A DNA stretch of 64,000 bases from Candidatus Nitrososphaera evergladensis SR1 (GTDB taxonomy: Archaea; Thermoproteota; Nitrososphaeria; Nitrososphaerales; Nitrososphaeraceae): positions 1,302,001 to 1,366,000 of the forward strand of contig NZ_CP007174.1 of NCBI RefSeq assembly GCF_000730285.1. The letters run 5' to 3'. This document shows positions 25,609 to 34,278 of the stretch, piece by piece. A program made the position numbers and the translations under genes. The notes below the pieces were generated by a model that searched no databases, was not told the DNA's origin, and was given only the letters and a program-made list of their open reading frames with translations. Position 1 is the first letter of the stretch; every line of letters begins with the position of its first letter.

Positions 25609-26200
25609 AACCAACAATCCCGTTTTTATCTGGACTCCATGTCGGAGGCAGTATCCATACCTTGCCGTCCTTGTCGACCTCTACGTCAAGCCTTGGGAGC
25701 ACGTTTGAGGGCGGACCCTGGAGTGAAGCCGGCCCTGCAAATGCCTTGCCTGTCATCGGATCGTACATGCTGCCGTGACAGGGACACTCTCCCCTCTTGC
25801 GACCGGTATCTGGAAAATATTTCCAGAGGCACCAGAGGTGGAGGCATACCATGCTGTAAACGCGAAAAGCAGAAGCGTCGTTCTTTGCGCCGCCCAGTTC
25901 TTCCGGCAGCCTGATGAACTGCCAGGTGCGGAAGGCCTCCTTGTTGAGGACTTCGTCCTTGGTCTTGGGATAGATTATTGCCTCAGAGTGGTTAACTGGA
26001 AAATCTTTAACGTTGGCCTGCTCTCCGCTTGGAAGCTCCACAGGCTGTCTTTCGCTCAGGTTCCCTGTAGGGTTTGGAAGGAACTTGCCCCAATCTACAA
26101 ACGGCGTAAATGTCATGACGGTGCCAGCGGCTGCCATGAGTTTCAAAAAGTCACGCCTCGACACCTTACCTCCTATCGGTGGTGGAGGAGTCTGCGCCAT
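25586..26200 (-). CDS. Rieske [2Fe-2S] iron-sulfur protein
   Basis: This subunit passes electrons from quinol to the copper carrier. It has a twin-arginine-type anchor (KVSRRDFLKLMAAAGTVMTFTPF) and the two cluster-binding boxes VCLHLWCLW and CPCHGSMYDP, with paired Cys/His ligands. GPASLQGPPSNVLP is the Pro loop. The frame is open to 26248, but a TATA-like TTTATTAATAAA at 26219-26230 sits inside that stretch and points to ATG 26200 as a leaderless start. It is transcribed before cytochrome b, with overlapping ends. Confidence 0.93.
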   Translation of the reverse strand: MAQTPPPPIGGKVSRRDFLKLMAAAGTVMTFTPFVDWGKFLPNPTGNLSERQPVELPSGEQANVKDFPVNHSEAIIYPKTKDEVLNKEAFRTWQFIRLPEELGGAKNDASAFRVYSMVCLHLWCLWKYFPDTGRKRGECPCHGSMYDPMTGKAFAGPASLQGPPSNVLPRLDVEVDKDGKVWILPPTWSPDKNGIVGYGRFLNV

Positions 26201-26248
26201 ATACAAAAACTTGGTTTCGGTTTTATTAATAAACCTTTGTCCTAACAA

Positions 26249-26731
26249 TCAGTGCTTCTCGTTCCAAGGGGTGCCGTCCAGCTTTGCGTATTTCAGGTAG
26301 GCGCCCATCCTGTCAGAGCCGGCCACGTTTACGTTCTGCATGTTTGCCTCTACAAACACGGTCTGCGACATCCTGACTGCGCTCATGTCCGCGCCGGAAA
26401 GGTTTGCCCACATGAAATTGGCCTTTGTGGCGTCAGCGCCGGCTAGTTTGGCGTCCTTCATCTCTGCGTACATGAAAAGCGTTTCTTTGCAGTTTGCACC
26501 CTCCAAGTTTGCGCCGCTCAGCTCGGCCTGTACAAAGTTTGTTCCCGTCAAGTTTGCCCTGGAAAAGTTGGCGTTTTTCGCTACCACGCCGTTGAGATAC
26601 GCGCCGGCGATGTTCTTGCCTGAGAAATCTTCGCCGGTAAGGTCCAGCTTTGCCGTCAGGTTCTTCATTCTCCACGCGTTGAACTCTTGTACCTTGCCTT
26701 CAAGGAGCAGGCTCCGGGCCTCGGTTGACAT
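26249..26731 (-). CDS. Pentapeptide-repeat protein
   Basis: From about residue 30 the product is built of A(N/D)LxX repeats (NFSRANLTGT, AELSGANLEGAN, ANFMWANLSGADM), which fold as a right-handed quadrilateral beta helix. Such proteins act as binding scaffolds, and some mimic DNA. No specific role can be read. The ATG at 26761 lies within a TATA box (CTATATATG), so the start is set at 26731, about 27 bp downstream. Confidence 0.88.
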   Translation of the reverse strand: MSTEARSLLLEGKVQEFNAWRMKNLTAKLDLTGEDFSGKNIAGAYLNGVVAKNANFSRANLTGTNFVQAELSGANLEGANCKETLFMYAEMKDAKLAGADATKANFMWANLSGADMSAVRMSQTVFVEANMQNVNVAGSDRMGAYLKYAKLDGTPWNEKH

Positions 26732-26773
26732 GATGTGCTTTATGCAGCTTTTCTGCCACATATATAGAATTAC

Positions 26774-27850
26774 TTAGGGGTTCCACGGATTGATTCCCTT
26801 CTGGAACCGTAGGGCGTCAAGGAGGCCCTCTGCGTAGCCGATGCTCAGGACTGCAAGCTCGTGCTTGCCCTGCCTTAAAAAGCGCTCGGCATCGTCGATA
26901 TAGTATTCGGCGTTGTCTAGGACTTCGTGCATGCCCTTGTTGTTCTCTTTTTCTTTTGCGCCTTCCTTTCGCAGGATGTCACGCATGTGCCGTACAGCTT
27001 CTTTGGCCTTTGGCGCATAGCGCTCTATCATTTGAGAAGAAATGCGCTTTACAGATGCCGCATTGTCGGCCGGGCTGTCAAGGCAGACCGTGAGCGCTTC
27101 AAGGGCCTCCTCCTCTGTGAAATGCAATCCTGCCGGTACGATGACAGAGTGCGGGCCGGCGCCAAAGCCGACCCCTGCAAGCGACTTTATCCTGCCTGAC
27201 ACGATGCGCGAGTCGCTAGAACCAAGCCTTGACGCAACGACTACAAACGTCTCTTCTGAAAAGACGTGGTGGCGCAGGTCGCGTTCGCAGTCAAGGAGCA
27301 TCTTTAACACGGCTGTGGGGTCCAAAAAGAACGGCTCGCCTGTCTTTTCGTCATGGCTGTATTCCGTCAGGATGAGCGTGTGGCTCCCTAAAAGCAGGTT
27401 GTCAAACACCGTGTTGTAGACGCTTACCGCGGACTTTGGTTCAGACATCATCGTGACCGTCCTGCCAAACTTGTACATGTGCAGGCCGCATTCGCCCATG
27501 ATTGCCGTTATTCCAGATGCCGCATGCAGTACGCCCGTCTCTATGGACGCTTTTGCAGCCCTTGCGCGAAGCTCCGTATGCGTGGTGGCAAGGAGCGGGT
27601 CGCCGTAGGCTACAAGCGCAACCTGCTTTTCCTTTGCGGCATCAAGCATCTCCCTCCCGTCTTCGACAAACCAGCGCTGGACCGGTTTTGCGCTCTTGCC
27701 GATTGCCGCATTGATTCCTTCAAGGTCGCTGTCTGAAAGGGCGCTTGTGAACCTCTCTACAAAAACAATGTCGCATTTTTTCAATACCTGTACCGCTTCG
27801 AGGCTCAGCCCCCTGTGGCCGCTTATGCCTGCGCCTACCAACCAGAGCAT
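26774..27850 (-). CDS. dph5: Diphthine synthase fused to a DUF357 domain
   Basis: Residues 1 to about 255 are a SAM-dependent tetrapyrrole-methylase-fold enzyme that methylates the diphthamide precursor on elongation factor 2. Visible motifs are MLWLVGAGISGHRGLSLEAV, LVAYGDPLLATTHTELR and the substrate loops with SASGI- and MSEP-type sequence. Residues about 270-358 are helical and match DUF357 (NAEYYIDDAERFLRQGKHELAVLSIGYAEGLLDALRF), which is usually a free-standing archaeal protein. The fusion suggests that DUF357 works with diphthamide synthesis or EF2. The gene follows lysK. Confidence 0.9.
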   Translation of the reverse strand: MLWLVGAGISGHRGLSLEAVQVLKKCDIVFVERFTSALSDSDLEGINAAIGKSAKPVQRWFVEDGREMLDAAKEKQVALVAYGDPLLATTHTELRARAAKASIETGVLHAASGITAIMGECGLHMYKFGRTVTMMSEPKSAVSVYNTVFDNLLLGSHTLILTEYSHDEKTGEPFFLDPTAVLKMLLDCERDLRHHVFSEETFVVVASRLGSSDSRIVSGRIKSLAGVGFGAGPHSVIVPAGLHFTEEEALEALTVCLDSPADNAASVKRISSQMIERYAPKAKEAVRHMRDILRKEGAKEKENNKGMHEVLDNAEYYIDDAERFLRQGKHELAVLSIGYAEGLLDALRFQKGINPWNP

Positions 27851-27886
27851 ATGAGGGGTAGAGCGTGGCGGCGCCTATATGATTTG

Positions 27887-29029
27887 TTACTTGCCTTTTT
27901 TGCCGTCGCCGTTTTGCTGCTTGCGGATGTGGTGTATGCGCGACATGTGAAAGAGCGCCCTGCTGAACACCTCTATGCTGTTGACGTACTCTTCAACGTT
28001 GACGCGCTCGTCTGCCGTGTGCGAAGCGTGCGGGTCGCCGGGGCCGTACGTGACGACCGGTATCTTGAAGGTGTTGCCAAGGACGTTCATGTCGCCGGTT
28101 CCCGTCTTGCGCAGGAGCACCGGCCTTTTTTTGCGGACGTCCAGTATGCCAAGCGACAGCGCCCTGACAAGCGCCGAAGAATGGTCCGCCTCAAACGGAT
28201 CAGTCCTGTCCTCTATCCTGTACGTAGCCTTGACGCCCTTTTCCTTTGCGACCCTTGTGATGACATTGTCGACTGTGTCAAGCACGTTCTGGCAGGTCGT
28301 TATCGTGGGTATGCGCATGTCTATGGTTATCTTGCACTTTTGCGGGGTCACGTTGTGGCTTGAGCCTCCGCTTATCTCTGTCAGCGTGCAGCTGATAGAG
28401 TTGGCCTTGGTGTCTGCCGTTCCGACTTTTTCAATCTCTGCCTTGATTGCCCGCCAAAAGTCGTGCATCTCTTCAATCGAGTTTCGCGCAAGCCACGGCG
28501 CGCTTGCGTGCGCGCTGTCTCCGACGTCGCACGTGAGGCGTATGGCAAGCCTGCCCTTGTACGCAATGGTGATGTTGTCAATCCCTGAAGGCTCGCCAAA
28601 CATCGCATAGTCCAGCCCAATCTTGCTCTTGACCAGGTTTTTCACTCCTGTGGCGTTTCCCTCCTCGTCAACCACTCCTGCAAAAATCACGGTGCCGCTC
28701 TGCTTTGGAAACTGCGATGCGGCAAGGAGCATCGCTATCAGGGGCGCCTTTGCGTCTGACGCTCCCCTGCCGTAGAGGTAGCCGTCTTCAATCCGCACGG
28801 GCACCTGCCCTGGCACCGTGTCCATGTGGCCGCACAGCAGTATGCGTGGCTCGCCGGTGCCCTTTGAAGCGATGACGTTTCCGACGCTGTCAATGCTCAC
28901 CTGCTCAAATCCAAGCTCGTTTGTGCACTTGTCCTTTATCATGTTGGCAAGTGCAGCTTCAGACCTTGAAGGCGTGTACAGCTCTAGCGCCTTTTGCAAA
29001 AGCTCGACAGCGTAGCTTGGTGACACCAA
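27887..29029 (-). CDS. lysK: [LysW]-lysine/[LysW]-ornithine hydrolase
   Basis: This 380-residue M20-family metallopeptidase releases lysine or ornithine from the LysW carrier. Metal and catalytic residues lie in LLCGHMDTVPGQVPV, YGRGASDAKAPLIAML, VDEEGNATG and MFGEPSG. GDPHASHTADERVNVEEYV near the end contributes the last metal His. It is the third gene of the homocitrate synthase-lysW-lysX-lysK run. In archaea with this set the enzyme often serves both lysine and arginine synthesis. Starting codon appears to be GTG. Confidence 0.9.
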   Translation of the reverse strand: MVSPSYAVELLQKALELYTPSRSEAALANMIKDKCTNELGFEQVSIDSVGNVIASKGTGEPRILLCGHMDTVPGQVPVRIEDGYLYGRGASDAKAPLIAMLLAASQFPKQSGTVIFAGVVDEEGNATGVKNLVKSKIGLDYAMFGEPSGIDNITIAYKGRLAIRLTCDVGDSAHASAPWLARNSIEEMHDFWRAIKAEIEKVGTADTKANSISCTLTEISGGSSHNVTPQKCKITIDMRIPTITTCQNVLDTVDNVITRVAKEKGVKATYRIEDRTDPFEADHSSALVRALSLGILDVRKKRPVLLRKTGTGDMNVLGNTFKIPVVTYGPGDPHASHTADERVNVEEYVNSIEVFSRALFHMSRIHHIRKQQNGDGKKGK

Positions 29030-29038
29030 TTCTGCTTG

Positions 29039-29920
29039 CTACCCTTTTTTGTTCAATGCAAGGGCGTAATCAACCATTTGGCCCGGAATGTCCACACCTG
29101 TCACGCGCACGGTGTTCTTGAACTCTGTCGTGTTGTTCACTTCGTGGACCATCAGTCCGTCGCTGTCGCTTTCCATCAGGTCGACTCCGACTATCTGGCC
29201 GCCTACTGCGCGTGTTGCTTTCATGCAAATGTCTTCAAGCTCCTTTGTCACCGGGCAGACCTCGGCGCGACCGCCAAGGGCCATGTTGGTCTTCCACTCG
29301 CCGTCGCCAGAGTAGCGGTAGATTGCCGCAACCACGTGGTCGCCAACCACGATTGCGCGAATGTCGCGGGGCGGGCGCTTGACAAACTCTTCAAAATAGT
29401 AGATGTGGTAAAGTGGGAACATGTGCTCCCTGTCTTCAATTACCGCCCGCGCCGCGTCCCTGTCGCGCAAAAGCCCTATCATCCTGCCCCAGCTTCCAAC
29501 CGTCGGCTTTATCACCGCAGGATAGCCGAATTCTTCAAGCGCAGCCGCTGCAGATTCCTCTGAAAATGCAGCAATTGCCTTTGGCGTGTTGACCCCCGCC
29601 TTCTGGAATTCCATGTGGGCGAACAGCTTGTTGCCGGTGATGCTTGCGACCCTGAGCGGGTTTATCACGCTTGCGCCGAGGCCCTCAAGCGCGGCAGTTG
29701 CGTGCAGGCTCTTGAAATAAGACACTGACCGCTGGAGCACCGTCCTGCCGGCGTATTTCTTCTTGCTCTCCTCGTCAAGTCGGATCGTGAGGTTCTTGAC
29801 GTCAATGTTCTCTGTCTCGACGCCCTTTTTCTTGGCCGCCTCGATCAGGGACTTTTCTTCCCAGCGTATCGTGTCGTACAGTATGGTAAGGGTATTGCTA
29901 TTGCCGTTGCCTGCGCTCAC
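29039..29920 (-). CDS. lysX: LysX/ArgX-type amino acid-LysW ligase (ATP-grasp)
   Basis: The enzyme uses ATP to join the amino group of alpha-aminoadipate (LysX) or glutamate (ArgX) to the C-terminal Glu of LysW. ATP-grasp features are AVIKPTVGSWGRMIGLLRD, YFEEFVKRPPRDIRAIVVGD and VGVDLMESD...VHEVNNTTEFKN. The NTTEFKN end block is typical of the family. Which amino acid is used cannot be fixed by eye. Its GTG start overlaps the lysW stop by 3 bp. Confidence 0.9.
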   Translation of the reverse strand: MSAGNGNSNTLTILYDTIRWEEKSLIEAAKKKGVETENIDVKNLTIRLDEESKKKYAGRTVLQRSVSYFKSLHATAALEGLGASVINPLRVASITGNKLFAHMEFQKAGVNTPKAIAAFSEESAAAALEEFGYPAVIKPTVGSWGRMIGLLRDRDAARAVIEDREHMFPLYHIYYFEEFVKRPPRDIRAIVVGDHVVAAIYRYSGDGEWKTNMALGGRAEVCPVTKELEDICMKATRAVGGQIVGVDLMESDSDGLMVHEVNNTTEFKNTVRVTGVDIPGQMVDYALALNKKG

Positions 29921-30087
29921 TGACCCCAGTCCTCGCCGACAACCTGAGCTGGTTTTATGTCAAAGCCCCCTGACGCTGCCTTTACCAGCTCGTAGCTGGC
30001 GCCGCAGTCAGGGCACGTGACTATTTCGCCCTCTATCGAGTCGGCGGGAATCTTGATCTCTGCGTCGCATTCTGGACAGTTGACCAT
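29917..30087 (-). CDS. lysW: LysW amino-group carrier protein, C-terminal EDWGQ
   Basis: The 56-residue product is the zinc-ribbon carrier of LysW-mediated lysine/arginine synthesis. CPECDAEI and CPDCGASYEL hold zinc, and GEDWG at the C-terminus is the family's hallmark. In characterised LysW proteins the last residue is Glu, whose side-chain carboxyl receives the amino acid. Here the last codon before TGA is CAG (29922-29920), so the chain ends in Gln. The ligase start GTG overlaps the stop, and homocitrate synthase ends 8 bp upstream. Confidence 0.93.
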   Translation of the reverse strand: MVNCPECDAEIKIPADSIEGEIVTCPDCGASYELVKAASGGFDIKPAQVVGEDWGQ

Positions 30088-30095
30088 CTAGTTTA

Positions 30096-31322
30096 CTACT
30101 CCTTCTGCCCTACTTTCATGGGCGCGTCATTAAGTATCTTTCTCTCAAGCCTGTCGTCCAGGTACAGCTCCAGTATGTCGCCCATGCGGAGCTCCTTTAA
30201 GCCCTTTGCCAGCTGCTCTGCCTCGTGCTTGCTGGTCTCAAGGCCAAGGAGCGACAGCAGGTATGCCGCGCCGTTCTTGCCTGCAAGCTCGCCAAAGACT
30301 ATCTTGCGCCTGTTGCCGACCGCCTTTGGCTCCAGTATCTCGTACGCCGCAGGGTTGCGCAGGATTGCCGCAAGGTGCGTGCCGGCCTTGTGCTTGTACG
30401 CGCTGTCGCCGACAATGGGCTTTGACTCTGGTATCCCAAGGTCAACGTACTCTGACATTGTCCTTGACAGGTCCTTTGTCATGTGGAGGCGCAGGTCGCT
30501 GTTGGCCTTGTAGATGAGCGAAAGGGCGACCGCAGTCTCGGCAAGCGCCGGGATTCCTGTGCGCTCGCCAAAGCCGTCTATCGTGGTGTGTATCTGGTCT
30601 GCCCCCGCCTCGCAGCCGGCAAGCGCGTTTGCCAGAGCAAGCCCCACGTCATTGTGGCAGTGCACGTCGAGAGACGTCTTGGACCTGTCGATGTTGTCGT
30701 ACACCATCTTTACCAGGCTGAACATGCCACGCGGGCGCATGATTCCAACCGTATCGGGTATGCTTATCCTTTCGATGCCGCGCCTGTTCATCTCCTTGCA
30801 CATGTCGATGAGGAACTCTGGCTCGGTCCTGCTTGCGTCCTCCATCGTAAAGCGCGACTTTAGCCCGTGCGACTTGATGTAATCTGCCACCTCAAGGGCG
30901 CGTGTCTTGGCCTCTTCCCTGCTTATCTTTAGTTTTGCAGCAAGGTGGATGTCAGAGATGCCCATGTAGGTCGCAACCCACGTTGCTCCGCAGCCTATCG
31001 CAATGTCGACGTCCGATTTGATTGCGCGCACATGCGCGACAATGTCAGCGCGCAGGCCCTGCTTGATAATGGTCTTGGTTGCCTCGACGTGGTCCGGCGA
31101 GACGACGGGGCTTATCTCTATCTGGTCGACGCCAAAAGAGTCGAGCATCCATGCTATCTGGATCCTCTGCTTTGTGGTAAAGTTGACTCCCGGGTGCTGC
31201 TCGCCTTCGCGGAGCGTGCTGTCGAGAATCCTTATCCTGCGGCCCGAAGTTGCGGCATCCGGGCCTCCCATCCTGTTGTACATGTGCGCGTAGTAGTTCG
31301 GATCGTCTGATTTTAGCGACAT
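30096..31322 (-). CDS. lysS: Homocitrate synthase
   Basis: The enzyme condenses 2-oxoglutarate with acetyl-CoA, the first step of the aminoadipate route to lysine. The DRE-TIM barrel signature is LDSTLREGEQHPGVNFT. DVHCHNDVGLALANALAGCEAGADQIHTTIDGFGERTG supplies metal ligands and the second signature. Clustering with lysW, lysX and lysK supports homocitrate rather than isopropylmalate synthase. Length 408 is slightly above average. A TATA-like region near 31345-31360 precedes it. Confidence 0.88.
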   Translation of the reverse strand: MSLKSDDPNYYAHMYNRMGGPDAATSGRRIRILDSTLREGEQHPGVNFTTKQRIQIAWMLDSFGVDQIEISPVVSPDHVEATKTIIKQGLRADIVAHVRAIKSDVDIAIGCGATWVATYMGISDIHLAAKLKISREEAKTRALEVADYIKSHGLKSRFTMEDASRTEPEFLIDMCKEMNRRGIERISIPDTVGIMRPRGMFSLVKMVYDNIDRSKTSLDVHCHNDVGLALANALAGCEAGADQIHTTIDGFGERTGIPALAETAVALSLIYKANSDLRLHMTKDLSRTMSEYVDLGIPESKPIVGDSAYKHKAGTHLAAILRNPAAYEILEPKAVGNRRKIVFGELAGKNGAAYLLSLLGLETSKHEAEQLAKGLKELRMGDILELYLDDRLERKILNDAPMKVGQKE

Positions 31323-31481
31323 TTCTGCTACCGTGTAACTATATTCGTAGTTGATATAAACCTTATCGCAACTAAAACAGCGAATTCCACACCTAGTTTT
31401 GAAGAAAATCGCTAATTGCGAGCTTGAAAACCACGAAAACCAGTCTCAAAAAGAGGATAAAGTGCGCTAACAGGCGTCCGG

Positions 31482-32969
31482 CTAGGCCTGTACGTACCTG
31501 GCGACGGTTTTCGCAAGAATGTCAAGGGAGTCCTTGACGTATTTCGTCCTTTTCTGCGTCCCTTCGCGGTAGCCTGCCAGCCTTGACTTTGCTGTCTTGA
31601 TCATCTCGTCCTGCTCCTTCGGGTTGGGCGAGCCGGCAGACCTGCGGGACTCTATTGACTTTTCCGGCGTCATCTCTTTTACTATTTTTGCCAACTCGTC
31701 CGGCTTGATTCCATTTTGCTTGGCCTGCTCTAGCGCAAAAGAGATTTCCTTTGTTTCAAGAGCTGCAAGTGGGATGTCCTTTTCTGCCGCGCGTGAAACA
31801 AGCGCGCCAACGACTTTGTGCGCGCTGCGAAATGGGACACCTTTTGCTACAAGCTGCTCGGCAATGTCAAGGGAAATCGCGTAACTCTTGGCCGACGTGT
31901 CAAGCATCTTTTTCTTTTTCACTGTCAGCGTGCTTATCACACCGTTCGTCACCTTTACAGTGCTTGTCGCAGTGGCAGACGCCTCAAGCAGCTGCGGCTT
32001 GATGTCCTGCAAGTCGCGGCTGTATCCTGACGGCAGGCCCTTGACCATCCCAAGCATCGACGCAAGCCTGCCTGCGATTATGGCGGCCTTGGCTCTGGTC
32101 AGCTCTAGCGGGTCGGGGTTCTTTTTCTGCGGCATTGCGCTTGAAGTCGAGCTGTAGCGGTCGTCAAGCTCGACAAAGCCAAACTCTTGCGTTGACCATA
32201 TTATGAGGTCTTCTGCCATCCTCGCAAGCGTGGAGGCAAGTATCGCGAGGGCCGCAACGTACTCTACAAACGAGTCGCGGGAAGTCGTGGCGTCAAGCGA
32301 ATTGAGCATCAAGCCGTCAAAACCGAGGAGTGTCGCCGTGCGCTTGCGGTCGATGCCGATGCTTGTGCCTGCAATGGCACACGAGCCAAGCGGCGACTGG
32401 TTTATCCTGCCAAAAGTGTTGTAGATGCGCTCAAAGTCGCGGCAAAGCGCGTCCGCATAAGCAAGCATAACGTGGGAAAACGTGCCCAGCTGGCCCTGCT
32501 GCAAATGGGTGTACAGGGGCATTATTGCGTCCTTGTTCTTTTCTGCTTTTTTCACGAGGCTATCGATGAGGTCTGCAAGGGCTGTACAAAGTTCGTTAAT
32601 GTCGTCGCGCACCTTCATCCTGATGTCAAGCACCACCTGGTCGTTTCGCGAGCGGGCGGTGTGCATCTTGCCACCGGCGTCGATTCCTGCCTGTTTTATC
32701 ACAAACGCCTCCAATGCCTCGTGGATGTCCTCCGCGCCCTCTGTGTCAATGAGGCCGGGGTTCTTTTTTGCCGCCTCCAAGGCCGCGAGGATCTTTTTCA
32801 GCTCCTGACGGCTGATGATGCCAATTTCGTGGAGCATGACCGAGTGTGCCTCGCTTCCTACAATGTCGTAGTAGAGTATGGACTGGTCGTGCTTCGTCGA
32901 CGAGAGGAACGCAAGCACGTCGTCGTCCATCCTGCCCTTTGGCCTTGAGCGGTACATGTGTAGGTGCAT
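31482..32969 (-). CDS. argH: Argininosuccinate lyase
   Basis: The enzyme splits argininosuccinate into arginine and fumarate. The fumarase/aspartase signature STSSAMPQKKNPDPLELTRAK is intact, as are TARSRNDQVVLDIRMKVRDD and the substrate loop around YTHLQQGQLGTF. Length 495 is normal. Its place upstream of the lys genes fits the shared LysW route to ornithine. ATG 32957 (MYRSRPKGRM) is an alternative start. Confidence 0.93.
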   Translation of the reverse strand: MHLHMYRSRPKGRMDDDVLAFLSSTKHDQSILYYDIVGSEAHSVMLHEIGIISRQELKKILAALEAAKKNPGLIDTEGAEDIHEALEAFVIKQAGIDAGGKMHTARSRNDQVVLDIRMKVRDDINELCTALADLIDSLVKKAEKNKDAIMPLYTHLQQGQLGTFSHVMLAYADALCRDFERIYNTFGRINQSPLGSCAIAGTSIGIDRKRTATLLGFDGLMLNSLDATTSRDSFVEYVAALAILASTLARMAEDLIIWSTQEFGFVELDDRYSSTSSAMPQKKNPDPLELTRAKAAIIAGRLASMLGMVKGLPSGYSRDLQDIKPQLLEASATATSTVKVTNGVISTLTVKKKKMLDTSAKSYAISLDIAEQLVAKGVPFRSAHKVVGALVSRAAEKDIPLAALETKEISFALEQAKQNGIKPDELAKIVKEMTPEKSIESRRSAGSPNPKEQDEMIKTAKSRLAGYREGTQKRTKYVKDSLDILAKTVARYVQA

Positions 32970-33132
32970 CGTTCCGCGCTTTATTTTAATACTTTGAATA
33001 AATCCTCTCGGTACAGGTCAGTTTTTCTGACCGTGCATCTTGAATGCATATTTTTCTATGTCTTTACTTGTGTCTTGCGCAAAAGAGCAAATACATCACA
33101 AAACTGCCTATTCAATCAACTATGCTTAGGCC

Positions 33133-33146
33133 TCAACAACTGTTGA
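33133..33146. promoter_or_regulatory. Inverted repeat TCAACA-AC-TGTTGA upstream of a TATA box
   Basis: TCAACA (33133-33138) and TGTTGA (33141-33146) form a perfect inverted repeat, just upstream of CATTAAATG (33154-33162), the likely TATA element of the gene at 33195. The position suits an activator or repressor site. Confidence 0.35.
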
Positions 33147-33194
33147 TAGTAACCATTAAATGAATTTTCAAAAGAAGAACAATCTCTTACAGAA

Positions 33195-33464
33195 ATGCTG
33201 GCGCTGATCGTAAAGAACAAGAGAATAGTTCAGGGCACGGGGATGTCTTTTCTGGTGATAGGGACAACCATGCACGCCTTCAACGTCGCAAACCTGATGA
33301 CTCCGACTCTGAGCCATACCTGGTCCGCAGTGGCCATTTCCGGGTTTGTCCTCACGGCAAGCAGCCAGATTGGCGGGAACCTTGTGAAAAAAGTCAGGCA
33401 CATCAGGAAATCAAAGCCGGGCTCCCGCTCAAGCAACAACCATGATGATGTGGTTCTTCCATAA
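33195..33464 (+). CDS. Small membrane protein (89 aa)
   Basis: One or two weak membrane helices are predicted (IVQGTGMSFLVIGTTMHAF and WSAVAISGFVLTASS), followed by a basic tail. No family is recognised. Confidence 0.5.
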   Translation: MLALIVKNKRIVQGTGMSFLVIGTTMHAFNVANLMTPTLSHTWSAVAISGFVLTASSQIGGNLVKKVRHIRKSKPGSRSSNNHDDVVLP

Positions 33465-33501
33465 CGCCCTGTCTACAACCAGCTAGCTGGCATACATCGG
33501 C

Positions 33502-33843
33502 TTGTTAACAGAAGCTAGCTTGAGCGCTTCTATACATTTTAGCAATCAGTTCTGCATGGAATCAGCGTTAGCACCACCAACGCGCCTAATAGAATACCCA
33601 AACGACCTCTCTGGATGCGACTCTGTCGAGATTGGAAGCAAGCGCCTGCTGTACATGTGCTCAAACAGCAATATCAGCAAGCACTTTGTGATTGTCCTTG
33701 GCTATTACGCAGGCCAGAAGGAAGACTTTGTCACAAAGGACCTGATAGAGCCGGTGGACGACTGGAGCAGGGCCGCAATAAAGGAAGTGCTGGCAAGGTC
33801 GCTTGCACAGGAATACGCCGACACACAGGTATTCTTTCTCTGA
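33502..33843 (+). CDS. Hypothetical protein, about 95-113 aa
   Basis: The frame is TTG-started at 33502, but an internal ATG at 33556 begins the more protein-like part (MESALAPPTRLIEYPNDLSG). That part is an alpha/beta domain with KHFVIVLGYYAGQKEDFVTKDLIEPVDDWSRAAIKEVLARSLA. No family is recognised. It precedes the MIP18-type gene. Confidence 0.5.
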   Translation: MLTEASLSASIHFSNQFCMESALAPPTRLIEYPNDLSGCDSVEIGSKRLLYMCSNSNISKHFVIVLGYYAGQKEDFVTKDLIEPVDDWSRAAIKEVLARSLAQEYADTQVFFL

Positions 33844-33896
33844 TTTTTGTGTTAATGATTAAATACGGTAGTTTTCCATCTATTTAATAGAGAAAA

Positions 33897-34268
33897 ATGA
33901 GTACCGACGCCAAGAGTGACGCTAATTCAGCCCCTCAGAAGGGCAATGATGACCTGCAGCAGACCCGCAGGAAGATTTTCGACGAGTTGACCAAGATAGT
34001 CGACCCTGAAATAGGAGTGTCGATAATGGAGCTGGAACTTGTCGACAAGGTCGACATCAACTCTGGCAAGGTTGCCATCGACTTGCATCTGACAAGCCCG
34101 TTCTGCCCTGCCGTGTTTGGCTTCAAGATAGCGCAGGACGTGCGGGACAATATCTACAAGCTATCCGGCATCAACGACGTGAAGGTGCAGGTGAGCAACC
34201 ACTTTATGGCCGACGCCATAAACAAGCAGGTCAACGAGAGCAAGTACCCTGCAAAGCCGGCAGCCTGA
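33897..34268 (+). CDS. MIP18/DUF59 (SufT-like) iron-sulfur assembly protein
   Basis: The 123-residue product carries the DUF59 core: LTKIVDPEIGVSIMELELVDKVDI, DLHLTSPFCPAVFGFKIAQDV (with the conserved Cys) and GINDVKVQVS. Family members mature [Fe-S] proteins, some with ApbC/Nbp35 ATPases. Its tail and head are low-complexity and probably disordered. A TATA-like TTAAATACG at 33859-33867 lies about 35 bp before the start. Confidence 0.87.
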   Translation: MSTDAKSDANSAPQKGNDDLQQTRRKIFDELTKIVDPEIGVSIMELELVDKVDINSGKVAIDLHLTSPFCPAVFGFKIAQDVRDNIYKLSGINDVKVQVSNHFMADAINKQVNESKYPAKPAA

Positions 34269-34278
34269 CGCTACTACC

